Shown piece by piece: positions 1 to 11,476 of a stretch of 64,000 nt of DNA. The first letter of the stretch is position 1. Every line of letters starts with the position of its first letter. The stretch covers positions 187,881,510 to 187,945,509 of the forward strand of contig CM067081.1 in the NCBI GenBank assembly GCA_034008185.1, given 5' to 3'. The notes below the pieces were generated by a model. The model searched no databases and was not told the origin of the DNA. It saw only the letters and a program-made list of their open reading frames with translations. Both the position numbers and the translations under genes were made by a program. The stretch comes from Gorsachius magnificus. Taxonomy: Eukaryota > Chordata > Aves > Pelecaniformes > Ardeidae.

Positions 1-1213
1 TATACAGAAGCTACTAAATTCTCTTGACTTAACCTCAGTTTGAAGTCTAAGTAGATTGCTGTGTAAAATTATTTTTGGTACAATGTAAGAGAGAAATAGT
101 ACAACTTAATGTTGTCCTATTCTTAATAAGTGATTAAAATGGTGAAGATATAAACTGTGAAGTTATCTTGGGCTTTTTATTTCCCCTCCCTTATTTTTGA
201 AACTGCACTTCATGAGCTCCATTATTACATTTTCCGGGTTATTCTTCCTCAGTAAGTTTCTTCTTATGATTAATGGTTCCTTACTGTATTTCATCTAGTA
301 CTTCAACAGGATTCCATAAGATTCCATATGACTTTGAAACTGCCCAAAGGTCTACCAACTCTAGCATGAAGAAACTACTATTAGGCTTGACGTAACAACT
401 TATCAACGTAAGTAGTTAAAAATTGTCAAAAATATATTATAATTTCAACTCCACAGAAAATTGTAGCAGTTACATTTTTGCTTTATTCTATATTCAAAGA
501 CAAAAGTTAATATAAATAAAATTTAGTTTAAATAAAAGCTTAGTCTTAAGCAAGTAAGGCTCAGAACTGTGTATCTGTAACAGCTGCAGTACCCAAGTAT
601 AAGCCAAAGCCCACATAAATGAATTGGCAAGTTTTCTTAGATCTCACTGGAGACTAAAGCAGAATGAGAAATCTCAGTGCTGGTTTTAGTAAACCAAGAT
701 GGGCTTTTATACCCAAAGGAGAGCTTTTCTATGCAGTTTAACTGGTATTTACATTAATATATTAGAACAGACCAATAGCCCAGTATGATTAATTGTGACA
801 ATACTTGTACCGTGACTATATTATTATAATCCCACAAATCTTATCTAACAGGACTCATGGGCCCGTTAAAGCTCTAATGAAAAAGAGTCTTCTAAGCTTT
901 TATTGATGATTAAGTTCATGTTAACAGTCACAATTTTAACGATATATCAGAAAAGAAAACTTTTAACGAGTAACATGTAAAATGAGCAAGTTGTGCACAC
1001 ACAAATTTGATATCAAATCAAAGCAGTTCCTACGGATGTAGAGATGACATAACTGTTCAAGACAACTTCTTTCATCATAGGAAAACTCATTACATTATGA
1101 AGTGCCAGTTTATTTGACCAAAAAAAGTACTTTTAGTTAAGCAGAAGAAAGCTGCCATCAAAACGTCAATATGTAATTTGATAGCAAAAGTACTGAGTAT
1201 TATATTCACATAC
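1..1213 (-). other. DOCK4: DOCK4 intron 7 (partial)
   Basis: This is A+T-rich intronic sequence after the exon ending at 1214. I find no exon, no recognisable transposable element and no RNA gene. Confidence 0.6.
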
Positions 1214-1298
1214 CAGCCTGTAGAGCTCTGTAATGCTGATCTCTTCAGGATCCACCATAGCATACTCTTTTCTCGGAACTAAGTCAAGTCCCAGTTGT
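1214..1298 (-). CDS. DOCK4: DOCK4 coding exon (exon 7)
   Basis: This 85-nt exon has acceptor ctcatacag and donor gtatgtg. One base completes the Glu codon of the previous exon; 28 codons follow, starting QLGLDLVPRKEYAMVDPE and ending ITELYRL, about residues 155-183 of DOCK4. The intron after it is phase 0. The residue following the PE pair is Glu here, where I recall Asp in the human protein. The next DOCK4 exon, expected to encode the segment just before the DHR1 region, is not found in bases 1-1213, so it lies beyond the left edge of the window. Confidence 0.93.
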
Positions 1299-1537
1299 CT
1301 GTATGAGAAATGGAATAACAGTAGTTTCTACATACAAAGGAAACAAATTAACTCATATTTACATTTAACAGAAACATTCCAACAAACAATGTACATGTTA
1401 ATTGGTACTCTACAGTTGGGTTTGGTTCTGGTTTAATGTATTTTGGATGTATTCACCATTCATGGATAATTCCTCTGCTTTCCTCACTTTGTGAGGAAAT
1501 AGAATACATTTTTCCACAATTTTTAAATCTGTTTCAC

Positions 1538-1595
1538 ATTGTGGACAATGTACAATGGATATTCTTCCTTGTATTATTGTGGACATTGTACAACG
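1538..1595. repeat. Pair of 20-bp imperfect direct repeats
   Basis: Two 20-bp units of the form ATTGTGGACAATGTACAATG start at 1538 and 1576 and differ at 2 positions. Each unit is itself partly palindromic. Origin unknown. Confidence 0.6.
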
Positions 1596-2163
1596 TGAAT
1601 TGTATTGTCAGTTTGAATGACAACCGTGGAAAAGAAGATAAAAAGAAAATCCATCGAATGTCTAAACATCAGCTTATTTTTAATTTGGACTGGATGGCAT
1701 GAAAGCTGCTTGGCTGTATCCCCTGAACAAAATAATGAAATGAACTTGAATCAACAGGAATAAAACTTATTTTCAGCACAACAGCAAGCAATAAAGATTA
1801 AGAACGCATATGGGGCAGTCACAGGCCCAGCTTTAGAAAAACCTGAAAGATTAGAATTTTTTTTTAAAATATGTTTTTAAAGAGTAGGAACTGACCACTT
1901 CAAAACCCATCACAATTCCATTCAGTTAGCACAAAATTCTAAGCAGACAGTTAATCACACACAGTTAATCACAGTTCTTCCACTATGTTAGGTACTTAGG
2001 CTTTCAGATAGCAGTAGTTGCAGACTCCCCTGAAATTCAGTTAACTCTACTATTGAATATTGCTACACTAAGTCAGAGTTTAACTGAATAAATATAGGCT
2101 AAAGAAAAGACTTTGAAAACAGCACCCAAATGCCAAAAGGTATTTTAACGTTTTCCTCACTTT

Positions 2164-2186
2164 AAAAAAAAAAAAAAAAAAAAAAA
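2164..2186. repeat. Poly(A) run, A23
   Basis: An uninterrupted A run inside DOCK4 intron 6. It reads as T23 in the transcript orientation. It lies 510 nt upstream of the next donor-exon boundary, too far from any acceptor to be a polypyrimidine tract. Confidence 0.9.
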
Positions 2187-2673
2187 GATAGTAGAATTTA
2201 CTCTTACTAGTTATTCAGACAAAAAAAAGACGCAGAGCATAGTAGCAAGATGTGTGTTAGAGGTGCCCAAGTAGGAACTGAATTGTGTGACACAAGTCAA
2301 AAAGGAAGCAATGTCATCCAATATAGTTTCAGTTAAGGCAACAGAGCTATGCTAACTGCATCACACAGGAATCTGGCCAGGTGTTTTAACAAGACGTAAA
2401 AGGATGCTGCAGATATTCCAGTGAAATTCTCTTGTAGACAGCACCATTGCTATGTAAAATAAACGGAGAGAAAAAAGCAAAATAAAACTACAAGTCACTT
2501 TTCACTGCTGAAACATAGTGGACAGAAAAACAATGAAGGAGAAAGTCCATTTAAAAAACCCAAGGTAACGCCTGTCAGAAATTTGTTCCTCATTTCAACA
2601 TCCTACAATGAGCCTAAAGCTGTGGAATTATAATTAGACTACACTATTTGCATTTATTATTATATTTACTCAC

Positions 2674-2822
2674 TCATTGCCCCAATCCAGACGAGCAGTG
2701 ATGTGTCGCTTGACATCCTTCATTCGATCATGGGTGAGATGGCCAACAAGGACCTGTCGTCGCAGGTCTAGGATTTCATTCATTATGTGCCACAGTCGGT
2801 GAAAGAGATCCCCCTCATTCCT
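2674..2822 (-). CDS. DOCK4: DOCK4 coding exon (exon 6): helical region after SH3
   Basis: This 149-nt exon has acceptor atctcacag and donor gtgagt, enters in phase 0 and reads 49 codons plus two bases. The peptide starts RNEGDLFHRLWHIMNEILDL and ends ITARLDWGN, about residues 106-155 of DOCK4. It contains the conserved motifs RRQVLVGHLTHD and KRHITARLDWGNE shared by DOCK3 and DOCK4, in the alpha-helical stretch between the SH3 domain and the later lipid-binding DHR1 domain. The upstream intron (2823-7084) is the one with a GC donor. The exon is clean, with no stop or frameshift. Confidence 0.95.
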
Positions 2823-5800
2823 CTGTGAGATAAAAATATAATTGCCTCTACATCACCTGTACAAGCTGACAATCCTAATAAATACAGATATGGTGGGGAA
2901 ATCAAGAAAACTCCTTCCTTATTCCCCTACTTGGTCTTTTTTCTCCCCACTGTACTGTGACCATTTTACCTGCCTGCGAGCGTGCGCGCATGTGTGCTCA
3001 CATATAAAATCATTTCACAGCTTACCACAGACCCTGTCTTTGCACCACACTCACTTCAAAATTTTACACCAACTCCTTATGCCTCATTAACCCAGTCTAA
3101 TTTATGCGATAGATATACAAAAATTCAACAAAAAAAACCCTGTTTCATGCCATAGCACTGTTTTCTTCCAAGAGCATGTTCATTCTGTGCTGCTGTCTGA
3201 TCCAAACTGAATATGTGAACACGCAATTCAAGACTATTTGAACTCATACACGTAAGGGGATGAAATGGCAATCGCTCCTAGCATTCAAACTCTGAACCAT
3301 AGAGTATTAGTGCTATTTTAACTTTTTCTTGCATGGATATAACTGTACACACTACTGTCTAACCATAAATATATAGCATCATATGGACAGCATCTTGTCC
3401 AGACAGTTGTTTTTTATCTAACTGGGAAGTAGGAGCTGGGAAGTAGGAGAAATTACATGAATATGATTGCTTTTTAAACCACATCCTCCTACTTTAATTA
3501 TATATCAGTTAAGGACATAACAATTTCCCATAACAGCTTCCTCCCAAACAGAAGTTCTTTTAACTCTTCTTTTACCAATTCTAAGTGGTTTTACTTGATA
3601 TAGTTTTTCTGAGAAACTTTAGCCTGAGGAAATTATTGCAACCTCCATTTAAGTGATGCATCACACAAAGTTGAAAAAACATTCCTATTAGATTTGTTCT
3701 GCTAATTCTTGCCAAAAAACCCTAAACCAATTTCCCTTTTCTTCCTTCCTATGAACAAATGGCATAAAACCAATGTTCAGCTACTTCTGCTGCATAATTG
3801 CTATGAAAAGCTAAAATTCACTTAGAAGCACCATTACTCTGTCAATAACTTACATTCCAAGGGCTCTGACAAACTGTCGTTTAATAAATCTGCTCTTTTT
3901 ATTTCACATTCATTCACTTCATAAGCTCACTAAAATGGGCATTAATTTATTGTTTGTCTTGGCTTTCTGTCTGGCCGAAAAGAAAGCCAGCATATTTCAA
4001 ACATGCAAAAACCAACAGCAGTGAAGAAAAAATTTGCTAAAAAAGAAAAAACTTCAGTAAGAACAATAGGAATATATGAACTTTAAGTAAAAGAAAACAA
4101 AAAAATGGTTATACAAATAGCCCTTGAGTTAGGGGCAAGAGACAAAAAAGACTTTATAGGAGTGTTATAGAGAACTAGGCTGACAGTATGTTTTCACAGT
4201 TTTCCATCAGACACTAATGTATAAAGATTATATTTCTACAGTTAAAAAACCAAATCAAATAAACACTAATTAAAGTGCATCTCTCTTTTCTGTACCCAAT
4301 GATAAGCTCTACTGAAGTAAATTATTCATGTGAATGCAAGAGACATGCTAATGTTTAACAACACTATTAAGCAAAAAATAACATTTTCAGATATCCTTTC
4401 TTTTCCAAAGCTTTAGAATTTGGCTGTGAGTTGTTTTTCATCTCAGAGTGCTGAGTGGATCTGCAAGCAACTGTGCTTGCTTTATAGATTTACATCTCTA
4501 CACTAAGGGATAATATTCTTGCTCCTTTTGTTCCAGAAGAAGGCAATGTAACTAATATACCTGCTAATATATACAAAACAATCACAGTTATATATGCTTC
4601 GGATATTAAAAAAATACTTCCCATTATAATTCAAATTCCAAACAAGCTTTGAAGAAACACTTTGTTTCTCAAGGAACAGTTCGTACTGCTTAATTACAAT
4701 TCCACAGTCAAATTTAAAATGATACTCTATTACTTAGAATCCAACAGAAAGAAATACTTGATTTTGTAGGTTCTTGTATAAAATCTTTCACTAAGTAAAT
4801 TAGTAACTGCTCCAACTGCAGGTTTCAGAAAGGTCTGCTAGTTCTGAGCACCCTCTCTGAACACAATCCATACAATCATCTCAAAAAGGTAGCAGACTGA
4901 CTACTTTGTACCATCCTGACTTGTAGGAGGTCTATTGGCACCACTCATTGCTGTTTCTTCTGTAGCAGAAACAGCCCCTGTATGAGCAGAAGGTAGCTAA
5001 TCTTCTCACAGTTTAAGTCATAATTATCAACTCAGCAACAAGTTAAGATGAGGGGTAGGAGACTATGTAGATGCAAGCGAACAGGTTTTGATTACATTTT
5101 ATGTGTGCACATGCTGCCAAGTCCAAACCATGGTTTTGTTGTACTGTAGTAGATTAGAAGGTGAAATGTTAAAAACTGAGGACAATCATGATGCAAATCA
5201 CAATTAAAACTAAAATATTTTAATTAAACCTCTAAAGCCACAACTCTACAGTCATGAGAAAGTAAAAAGTTCAGTTAGGAGAGGAAATAGAAGTAAGCAT
5301 GGAACAAAGAAATTAAGGCAATTATTATGTCTTAGATTATGATGTGCAAAATAAAAGTTAAAAGATGCAGAATGGTCAATGAAGGCTGAATATCAGTCAG
5401 AAAAGAGAGAGAGATTGAACAAGTTGCTTTCTGTGCATTGTAAGTACACCGAAACAAAACAATTTCTACCTATGGTGGTAGACAGTTAAGAGAAGGAAAT
5501 GGTAGGATTTCGTACAGTGAAAAACTAAGTCACTGGTCTGAAACCTCTCAAAAGAATGGGAGAATGCAGTGGGTTCATAGGAGACATGGGAATGAAAAAC
5601 TGTTTAGGGAGCTTATATCCAAGATCCTATTGATACCGCACAACCTTTAGATAAATAAAGTAGAATAATCCCACACCTGTATGATTTATGTAATGGAGTA
5701 AGAGCTGCTGAAATGACTGGTGCCTCAAAACAAGACTATAAATAGGAAACCATCAGATGGCTGAGTTTGGAAGAGTTTTCTCTATGCAAAAAAAGTTTGC

Positions 5801-7084
5801 CTACCCTAATTAAAAAACACAAACCACAAACATTTTTACTGAAATAATCTTTGCTTCATTTGACGTTTTTAAGGGAGGTAACTACAGAATTGGAGAGGTC
5901 ACATTTACAGAATGAGCACAATAGAGCGATGGAGTGGTAAATTTAAAATAGAAATAACACACACCACAGGTGTTCTTTGAAAAAGAAAGAATAGTTGCTC
6001 ATTGCTGCTTTGAGTTTGATGCTCACACAACTGCTATTGGAATACTATATCCAGTTCTTACTCCAGAAATGCAACAGAAAATATCACACAGGTTCAGAAA
6101 ACAGGAATGGTTAAGGCTAAAAACCATAACCACCATGATTTAAAGAAAGATAAGACAGTAAGCATCTGTTAGAGTGGAATAATTTCATAGAGGGACATTC
6201 TGCAGGGAGTTGTAACAGAATTACTAAGACTGGTATAAATGAAATACGAAAATGTATACATAAGTGCAAGAAGAAACGGCAGAACAAGGAAAGGTAGGCA
6301 CTAATAACCATAGAACACCAGAAGTATGATTTCATTCAAACAAGGAAAGAAACAAACTGACCTGAAGATGTCAGGAAGAGGGAGAAAAAAAGACCAGAGC
6401 CACAAAATATCCAGATACGGAAAACAAGAAAATTGTGAGACATGGGATTTCTACTTAAAACTTATGAGGTGTGAGATAAGGAAAAAGTTCAAAACCAGAA
6501 TCCACTTTTGTAATGTGTGGTAGGTAAATCCAAAATCAATTCACTACTGCTCATCAAGAGCCACCCCCCAGCCTCCCTCAGCCATAAACCTCGACAGCTG
6601 GCATCCCTTGATCTCTGTGTCATATACAAGAGATCCCAGACAAATAACATAGACACACCTCAGCACTTGCAAGTCTGTCGATGTGAGAGGAAATAAAAAA
6701 ATATGAAAAAATAAGTACAAACCAAATCAACTGGCTGAGAAATTTTCAATAATATACATTTCTATATTTCAATAAAATACCAATATCGTTGGTTACACTT
6801 TTTTCCAAGACTTCAATTTAGCAGACAAAGGAATCTTTAGAACCAACGGCTACACGATGAAGCTGGACAAGACTCAATCAATAAGTTGCTAAAGTTTAGC
6901 AGCAGTAGTAGTCAATGATTGGAACAAATTAAGACACGTACTTAGTCCATAATTAGATCAGTTAAAAACCAAACTGAATGGTTTTTTTTCTGAAATATAT
7001 ACTTAAACTAAATTAGAGCATCTAAACAACACCATGCCTTTTGAGTTGGTATTAAATCAAAGCAATATTATTCAGGGTACTTGC
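2823..7084 (-). other. DOCK4: DOCK4 intron 5 (GC-AG type)
   Basis: A 4262-bp intron starting gcaagtaccc and ending tctcacag in transcript sense. Its 5' end lies beside an ancient CR1-like relic (6032-7020). The rest (2823-6031) is A+T-rich with no recognisable gene or element; the small open frames at 2842-3090 and 6117-6523 resemble nothing I know. Confidence 0.75.
6032..7020 (+). repeat. Ancient CR1-like LINE relic, heavily decayed
   Basis: Two blocks match the 3' part of an old amniote CR1/L3-type LINE on the plus strand. The first (6032-6120) reads like the stretch around 'ggaatactatatccagttct', which precedes the 'ggttcagaaaa' motif. The second (6816-7015) contains 'atttagcagacaaagg', then 'aagctggacaagactc' and 'tgattggaacaaatta', in the order expected for the last part of reverse-transcriptase ORF2. 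The middle part (about 6121-6815) is not recognisable and may be decayed or replaced. Recognition is from memory of the consensus; no open frame survives. Confidence 0.6.
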
Positions 7085-7181
7085 CACATAGAGTTGTTTC
7101 CACATTGTTCCCCAGTCTCTTAAAGTTGATGTCATTTCTGTAATAACAGAATCTTCTGTTGGAATAACCATTTCAAATTGT
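7085..7181 (-). CDS. DOCK4: DOCK4 coding exon (exon 5), followed by a GC donor site
   Basis: This 97-nt exon has acceptor tgttacag at 7182-7183. One base completes the Gly codon from the upstream exon, then 32 codons follow, beginning QFEMVIPTEDSVITEM and ending MWKQLYV, about residues 73-105 of DOCK4. The segment after the SH3 domain belongs to the N-terminal helical region that packs with ELMO in the DOCK-ELMO complex. The peptide distinguishes DOCK4 from DOCK3, which carries YETVVPLEDS at this place by my recollection. The donor is unusual: the exon ends GTG and the intron begins gcaagt. The next exon starts in phase 0 with AGGAATGAG, so no nearby GT donor gives the expected protein without losing residues. 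Confidence 0.93.
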
Positions 7182-9143
7182 CTGTAACATGCAAAAGAAC
7201 ACATGATATTACACAAACATTACAAATCCCATTACAGTTACTAATATAAAGGCTTCCTCCTGCCAACAGTGATGTCTATCAACCTAAATGGGTGCTCCTT
7301 CAGCCAGTGACACTTTTTATTTTTATATTTCATTTAATCCCCATGGAGAAGTCTTGGGTGAAAATAATTTAATCCCCAAAGAAAGTCTTGGTCCTAGAGA
7401 AGTCAAGGTGAGGTTTTTTACTATGAGATAAGCATGTCAAGAACTACTTTCACAGCAGAGTAATCCCCATTTTCCAAAGGGATCTTGCCGCTTTAGCTTA
7501 GACTCCAAACCAGTGATTGTTGCCACTCTTTTTTACATCTCTGTTTATCGAATTAAGACAGAAAATGCCATTCCTTCAACTGAAAGATATAAAAACTCAA
7601 AAGAAAACTAGTACAGCGCAAGTGAGTTCTTGCCTATTTGATGCTGGCTAAGAAAAGCTGGGTTTGGCTTGGCCAACACCACACTCTCCACCACACCATC
7701 ACTTTACATGCCATCATGACTACCACTTCGTTCTCACACACAGTACATTTTAAAGGTTTGCACTCATGCCTGGATTACTTTCCTCGTTATATCATTTCTC
7801 TCTTATCAAGTTAACATAACAATGTGACAGCCCCTGGCCGTGACGCGCTGTAGGGCACATGGCCTGAATGGGAAACACAGACTAACAAAGAAAATAGAGG
7901 CAACAAAGATTGAACTCCCTGCAAATACGGTCATGGTGTCAGCTAACAAAAATTACTCCACCTTGAAGCTTTGTTTTATTGTGATGGTTTACAACAATTT
8001 TGTTTCACTGAACCTTCAGTTTTATCTATGACCACTTTTAAAGGAAAAAGGATCCCAGGGCATGACAAACCACATGTGGTTTGGAACTCCATAGCAAATA
8101 ACAGAGTGTTTAACAGTAATGTGGAACCATTTTCATCTGTGGGAATGAAATTTTTTTTTTTTTTTTTTAAATATGATTACAGTCTTCATGATTATTTTTG
8201 CCCATCGTGAATCATGGACCTTCTACTCACTCATTCATGCTCCCAAAATAAAGGTCACCTATACCTGACATTTAGGCATCCACCATGATGAGAAATGTCT
8301 TTACGTAAACAGGTTTCAAACTGTCATGTATCATTTCTTTATTAATAAATCTAAATAAATTATACAAAGTGAACACTCCTAAATTAAGTAAAACTTTGGA
8401 AAAAACTCTGCTGAACTAAGATCACTGACAAAAAAATTTTAAAAGTGATACTACCAAGGCAAGCATTACATCTAAAAAAATAGAAATTAGTGTTTCTTTT
8501 AGTCAGAAGACTTGAGTTCCAAAACAAAATTTTTAAACTAATTTTAACCAATTGTTCTGGGTTTTATTAACTCTTCTAAAAATGAAGAGAGATCAGTTAC
8601 TGTCAAAAATAAATATTGGCTCTTCATCACCTGAAGAAAAGAAGTAAAGGAAAAAACATCTCCATTTACAGTTTCAGTGAAATCATTTGCTATTGAACTG
8701 ATACATTATTTTACCATTTTATTTGTAAAATGCCAGCTGTCTGCCATGGTATAGCTGCTGTCCTCAAAGAAAACAACTAATCTTAAACAGCAGGTCAATA
8801 GCCAGCTTCTGTACAGAATAAATTCTTTTAATTAATGCAATACCTTTTTCAAGCCAAACTTATCAACAGAAAGTAAAAACATGCAATCATTTTCTCTTTC
8901 CTCTAGACAATAGACTGATAAACCCAATTGTGCTCCATGTCTTTTCAGAATACGCCATTCCAATTTTATGACCGTACAGGAGTATTGAGATAGCTAAGAA
9001 CAACCATTTCAAGTCCTGTGGCAGTAAGCTGAAGTTAAGATATTATAACACAATGAAATCACCACTTTACTTTATAAGCAAAAGTTTTTTGGTACACCTA
9101 ACTGATCATCTTTAAATATTTGAATCCAGAACATTTCACCTAC
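7182..9143 (-). other. DOCK4: DOCK4 intron 4
   Basis: A 1962-bp intron with GT-AG ends. It holds a T18 run (8151-8168) and no recognised element. Short plus-strand open frames at 7840-8210 have no recognisable similarity. Confidence 0.7.
8151..8168. repeat. Poly(T) run, T18
   Basis: An uninterrupted T run in DOCK4 intron 4, preceded by GAAA and followed by AAATATG. No attached SINE or LINE body was recognised. Confidence 0.9.
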
Positions 9144-9199
9144 CCTTTGTTCTTAACACATGCATTTTTCAGGTGAATGTAGTTGGATGGGAATATCCC
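9144..9199 (-). CDS. DOCK4: DOCK4 coding exon (exon 4): end of SH3 domain
   Basis: This 56-nt exon has acceptor ttttcag at 9200-9201 and donor gtaggt below 9144. It starts in phase 0 and reads 18 codons plus two bases: GIFPSNYIHLKNACVKNK. GIFPSNYI is the typical C-terminal SH3 signature (G-x-FPxNYV) and completes the domain begun at 12583. The following residues start the linker to the helical region. The peptide agrees with DOCK4 at about residues 55-72, with conservative differences from the human protein as I remember it (SNYI for SSYV). Too short to appear as an open frame of its own; found by looking for the continuation of the SH3 domain. Confidence 0.93.
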
Positions 9200-11435
9200 C
9201 TGAAAAATAAAATAGTTTAGGTAAAAACAAAAAACTCCCTTTACATGAGTTTGGAGTACCATTTAATATGCAAATGCGTGCTGAATTAAAAGTCCTCCAA
9301 ATAATTACCAAAAAACATGCACAAAAAAAGAATGCAATATATACTCAGTACAGATCTAACGGAAACTAAAATGCCATATTCAGTAGAGTTTGAATCCTTC
9401 AATACTTCAGAAAATTAGAAGATAAACACATGCAGAAAATGTAGAAGATTGCTTGAGAGCTCAGTTATCCTAGATGTTTTTATTAATTATTCCCACCTTG
9501 ACAAGAAATGGACCAACTGCAGGGGGTAACATCTTACCAACAGTGTCTTAAAAATAGTATCTTCAGATAGGGATTTTCAAAATAAGGCGAGATAAATAAA
9601 GTTAAGAAAGTTCAATAAATACAAAGTTAAATAAAGTTAATACAGAATGTCAAAATAAAGTTTTATTTGGTGGCTACTTTGCCCTGCAGTGCACAGGAAA
9701 GCTATGGTAGATGCTTACCAAAGAGCCTCAGTGTCCTGACAGGGGTGGTTGTTTCTAGTTATTTAAGGGCTCTCCTCCATTCTTTAGAATGGACAGCTGA
9801 GAACATAATATGCTTCAGCTCGTTATGTAATGCAGTGAGGGAAAATACATATATGTTCTCATAAGCACAGCTGCATACAGCTTTCCTTTGTGATGATGGT
9901 GCCCCCATTTTCTTTTATCACAGACATTAGACCTTCGACAAAAATGCATCTACTACTTAGAGGCAACTGCCCAAGTAAATGCTCCTACTCCTCTGTAATG
10001 TAAAGTAGTTCAGAAGAGCATCTCCCAAGGACACCAAGTGTACAGCCTTGCAGTTGTAACGATGTGCCAGAAAACAGGAGAGCTGCATATGCACACTTAC
10101 TGCAGACCACTGCCACAGATAATTTCTTTGAGTGTCAAAGCTGGCAGAATAACAAGGGAAGAATCTTGACAGAGCAATACCAATAACAAGTGGAGTTACG
10201 AGGTGCTCTTATTATTTTACTTTCGGAGAGACTCCCTTCAAAAATCCAATTCAGAAAACTGTTTGCATTCACACTAGGAAAGCAGAAAATATATATCTCA
10301 TTTCTTCACACATCAAGTCATGTTTAGAAAACCTATTCATAACTTCTATCCACACATTTGACAGACCACAAAGCAAGACTGACAGCAAGCATGTGGTGAG
10401 AATTGCAACAAAAGACACAGAAGATGCAATAACAAATCCCAACTGCTTGTGTCTTATAAATCAAATTGCAATATATATCAATGAGGTCAAAGTAGTAAAC
10501 ATCAAATTAGACTCTGTGACTAAATTTATTGTTCACATTGACCTTCCATATAAAGCAAAGGAAATTTATGTGAGCAGAGACTGCAGGCCTAGGCACAAAA
10601 GGCCAATGACTTACGATACGAGCCCCTAGAAACTTTTGAAATTAACGTGTATGTGCCCTATTTTGCAGCTAAAGAGGCTTGGAAATGAAGAGAGGAAAAA
10701 AAGAGCGAAGCTTACAATGTAGGTTAAAATAGCAACAGATGATTTAAGATCTTTCTTCGATGGCTTTAATAAGACTAAAAACTCTAGTATTGTATTGGGA
10801 AAAAAAAGGAAATCTTGAAATAGTTTCCCATATGAAAAATAAAATCTTTACAGTCAGAGGCAAGTGAACTGGAAAGACTAAGAAAATAGAAAGACAAATA
10901 AGATAGGTAAAGCTTAAACATATTCAGCATGAACAGATGCTGAAATATGATTTTCATATTTCATGTCTGAATGCAGGAAAAAAATAAATGAAGTCTGGTT
11001 TAGAGTACTATCAGCTACACTACTATGGAAATCAAAGACTACACATCAAAGAGAAATAAAATGAACCATATATTTTACATGACAATACATCTCTTATTCA
11101 GTTGATACTCTGCATGTGGCTCCTATAAACTAGCTGTCTCCACTGGCTACTCTAAATTAATTCATAACATCAAGAAAAATATGCACAGTCTAGACCTAAA
11201 TAATCAAAATATAAATAAGCCTCAGATTTGTAAACCGTATGATCCTAATACATAGGAGCATTTCAGAAGGTAATCCATGTCCAAATCTAATTACAGAAAT
11301 ATCAATAATATACTCTACACTAAGCTCTAGTTTTCTTTTAAGAGCAAATATCATAAGCTTACATGGAGACTATAAACTTTTAAAAAGTAAACATACATTT
11401 TTGCCAAAGAATGCAAAACTGCAATTGACCTTTAC
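9200..11435 (-). other. DOCK4: DOCK4 intron 3
   Basis: A 2236-bp intron with GT-AG ends. It contains the AATAAAGTT-rich tract at 9592-9668 and an octamer motif at 9268. The open frames at 9667-9864, 10393-10629 and 11239-11601 have no recognisable similarity. Confidence 0.7.
9592..9668. repeat. Imperfect tandem repeat of AATAAAGTTA-like units
   Basis: About five degenerate units sharing AATAAAGTT or AAAGTT follow one another, giving several AATAAA hexamers on the plus strand (antisense to DOCK4). This looks like a decayed simple repeat. Confidence 0.6.
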
Positions 11436-11476
11436 CTTAACATTGGGGTTTTTTAAGGCAAATCCTCTGTACCATC
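11436..11476 (-). CDS. DOCK4: DOCK4 coding exon (exon 3): 41-nt exon in SH3 domain
   Basis: This very short exon lies between acceptor cttcgcag and donor gtaaag on the minus strand. It supplies two bases that complete a Gly codon with the last base of the upstream exon, then 13 codons reading WYRGFALKNPNVK. This is the conserved Trp-containing segment of the SH3 ligand groove (WYRG), about residues 41-54 of DOCK4. The downstream intron is phase 0. A longer open frame on the plus strand crosses this exon but is a chance reading. Because 41 is not a multiple of three, skipping this exon would shift the frame, so it should be constitutive. The match in phase and order to neighbouring exons makes the call secure despite the small size. 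Confidence 0.93.

Larger units (their letters stand above)
1299..2673 (-). other. DOCK4: DOCK4 intron 6
   Basis: A 1375-bp intron with canonical GT-AG ends. It holds a short imperfect direct repeat (1538-1595), an A23 run (2164-2186) and an octamer-type motif at 2646. Open frames at 1233-1702 are chance readings; the first overlaps the exon on the other strand. Confidence 0.7.

Noticed and set aside
1..1213. Search for the DOCK4 exon after residue ~183
   Set aside because: No reading on the minus strand matches the expected continuation with splice sites.
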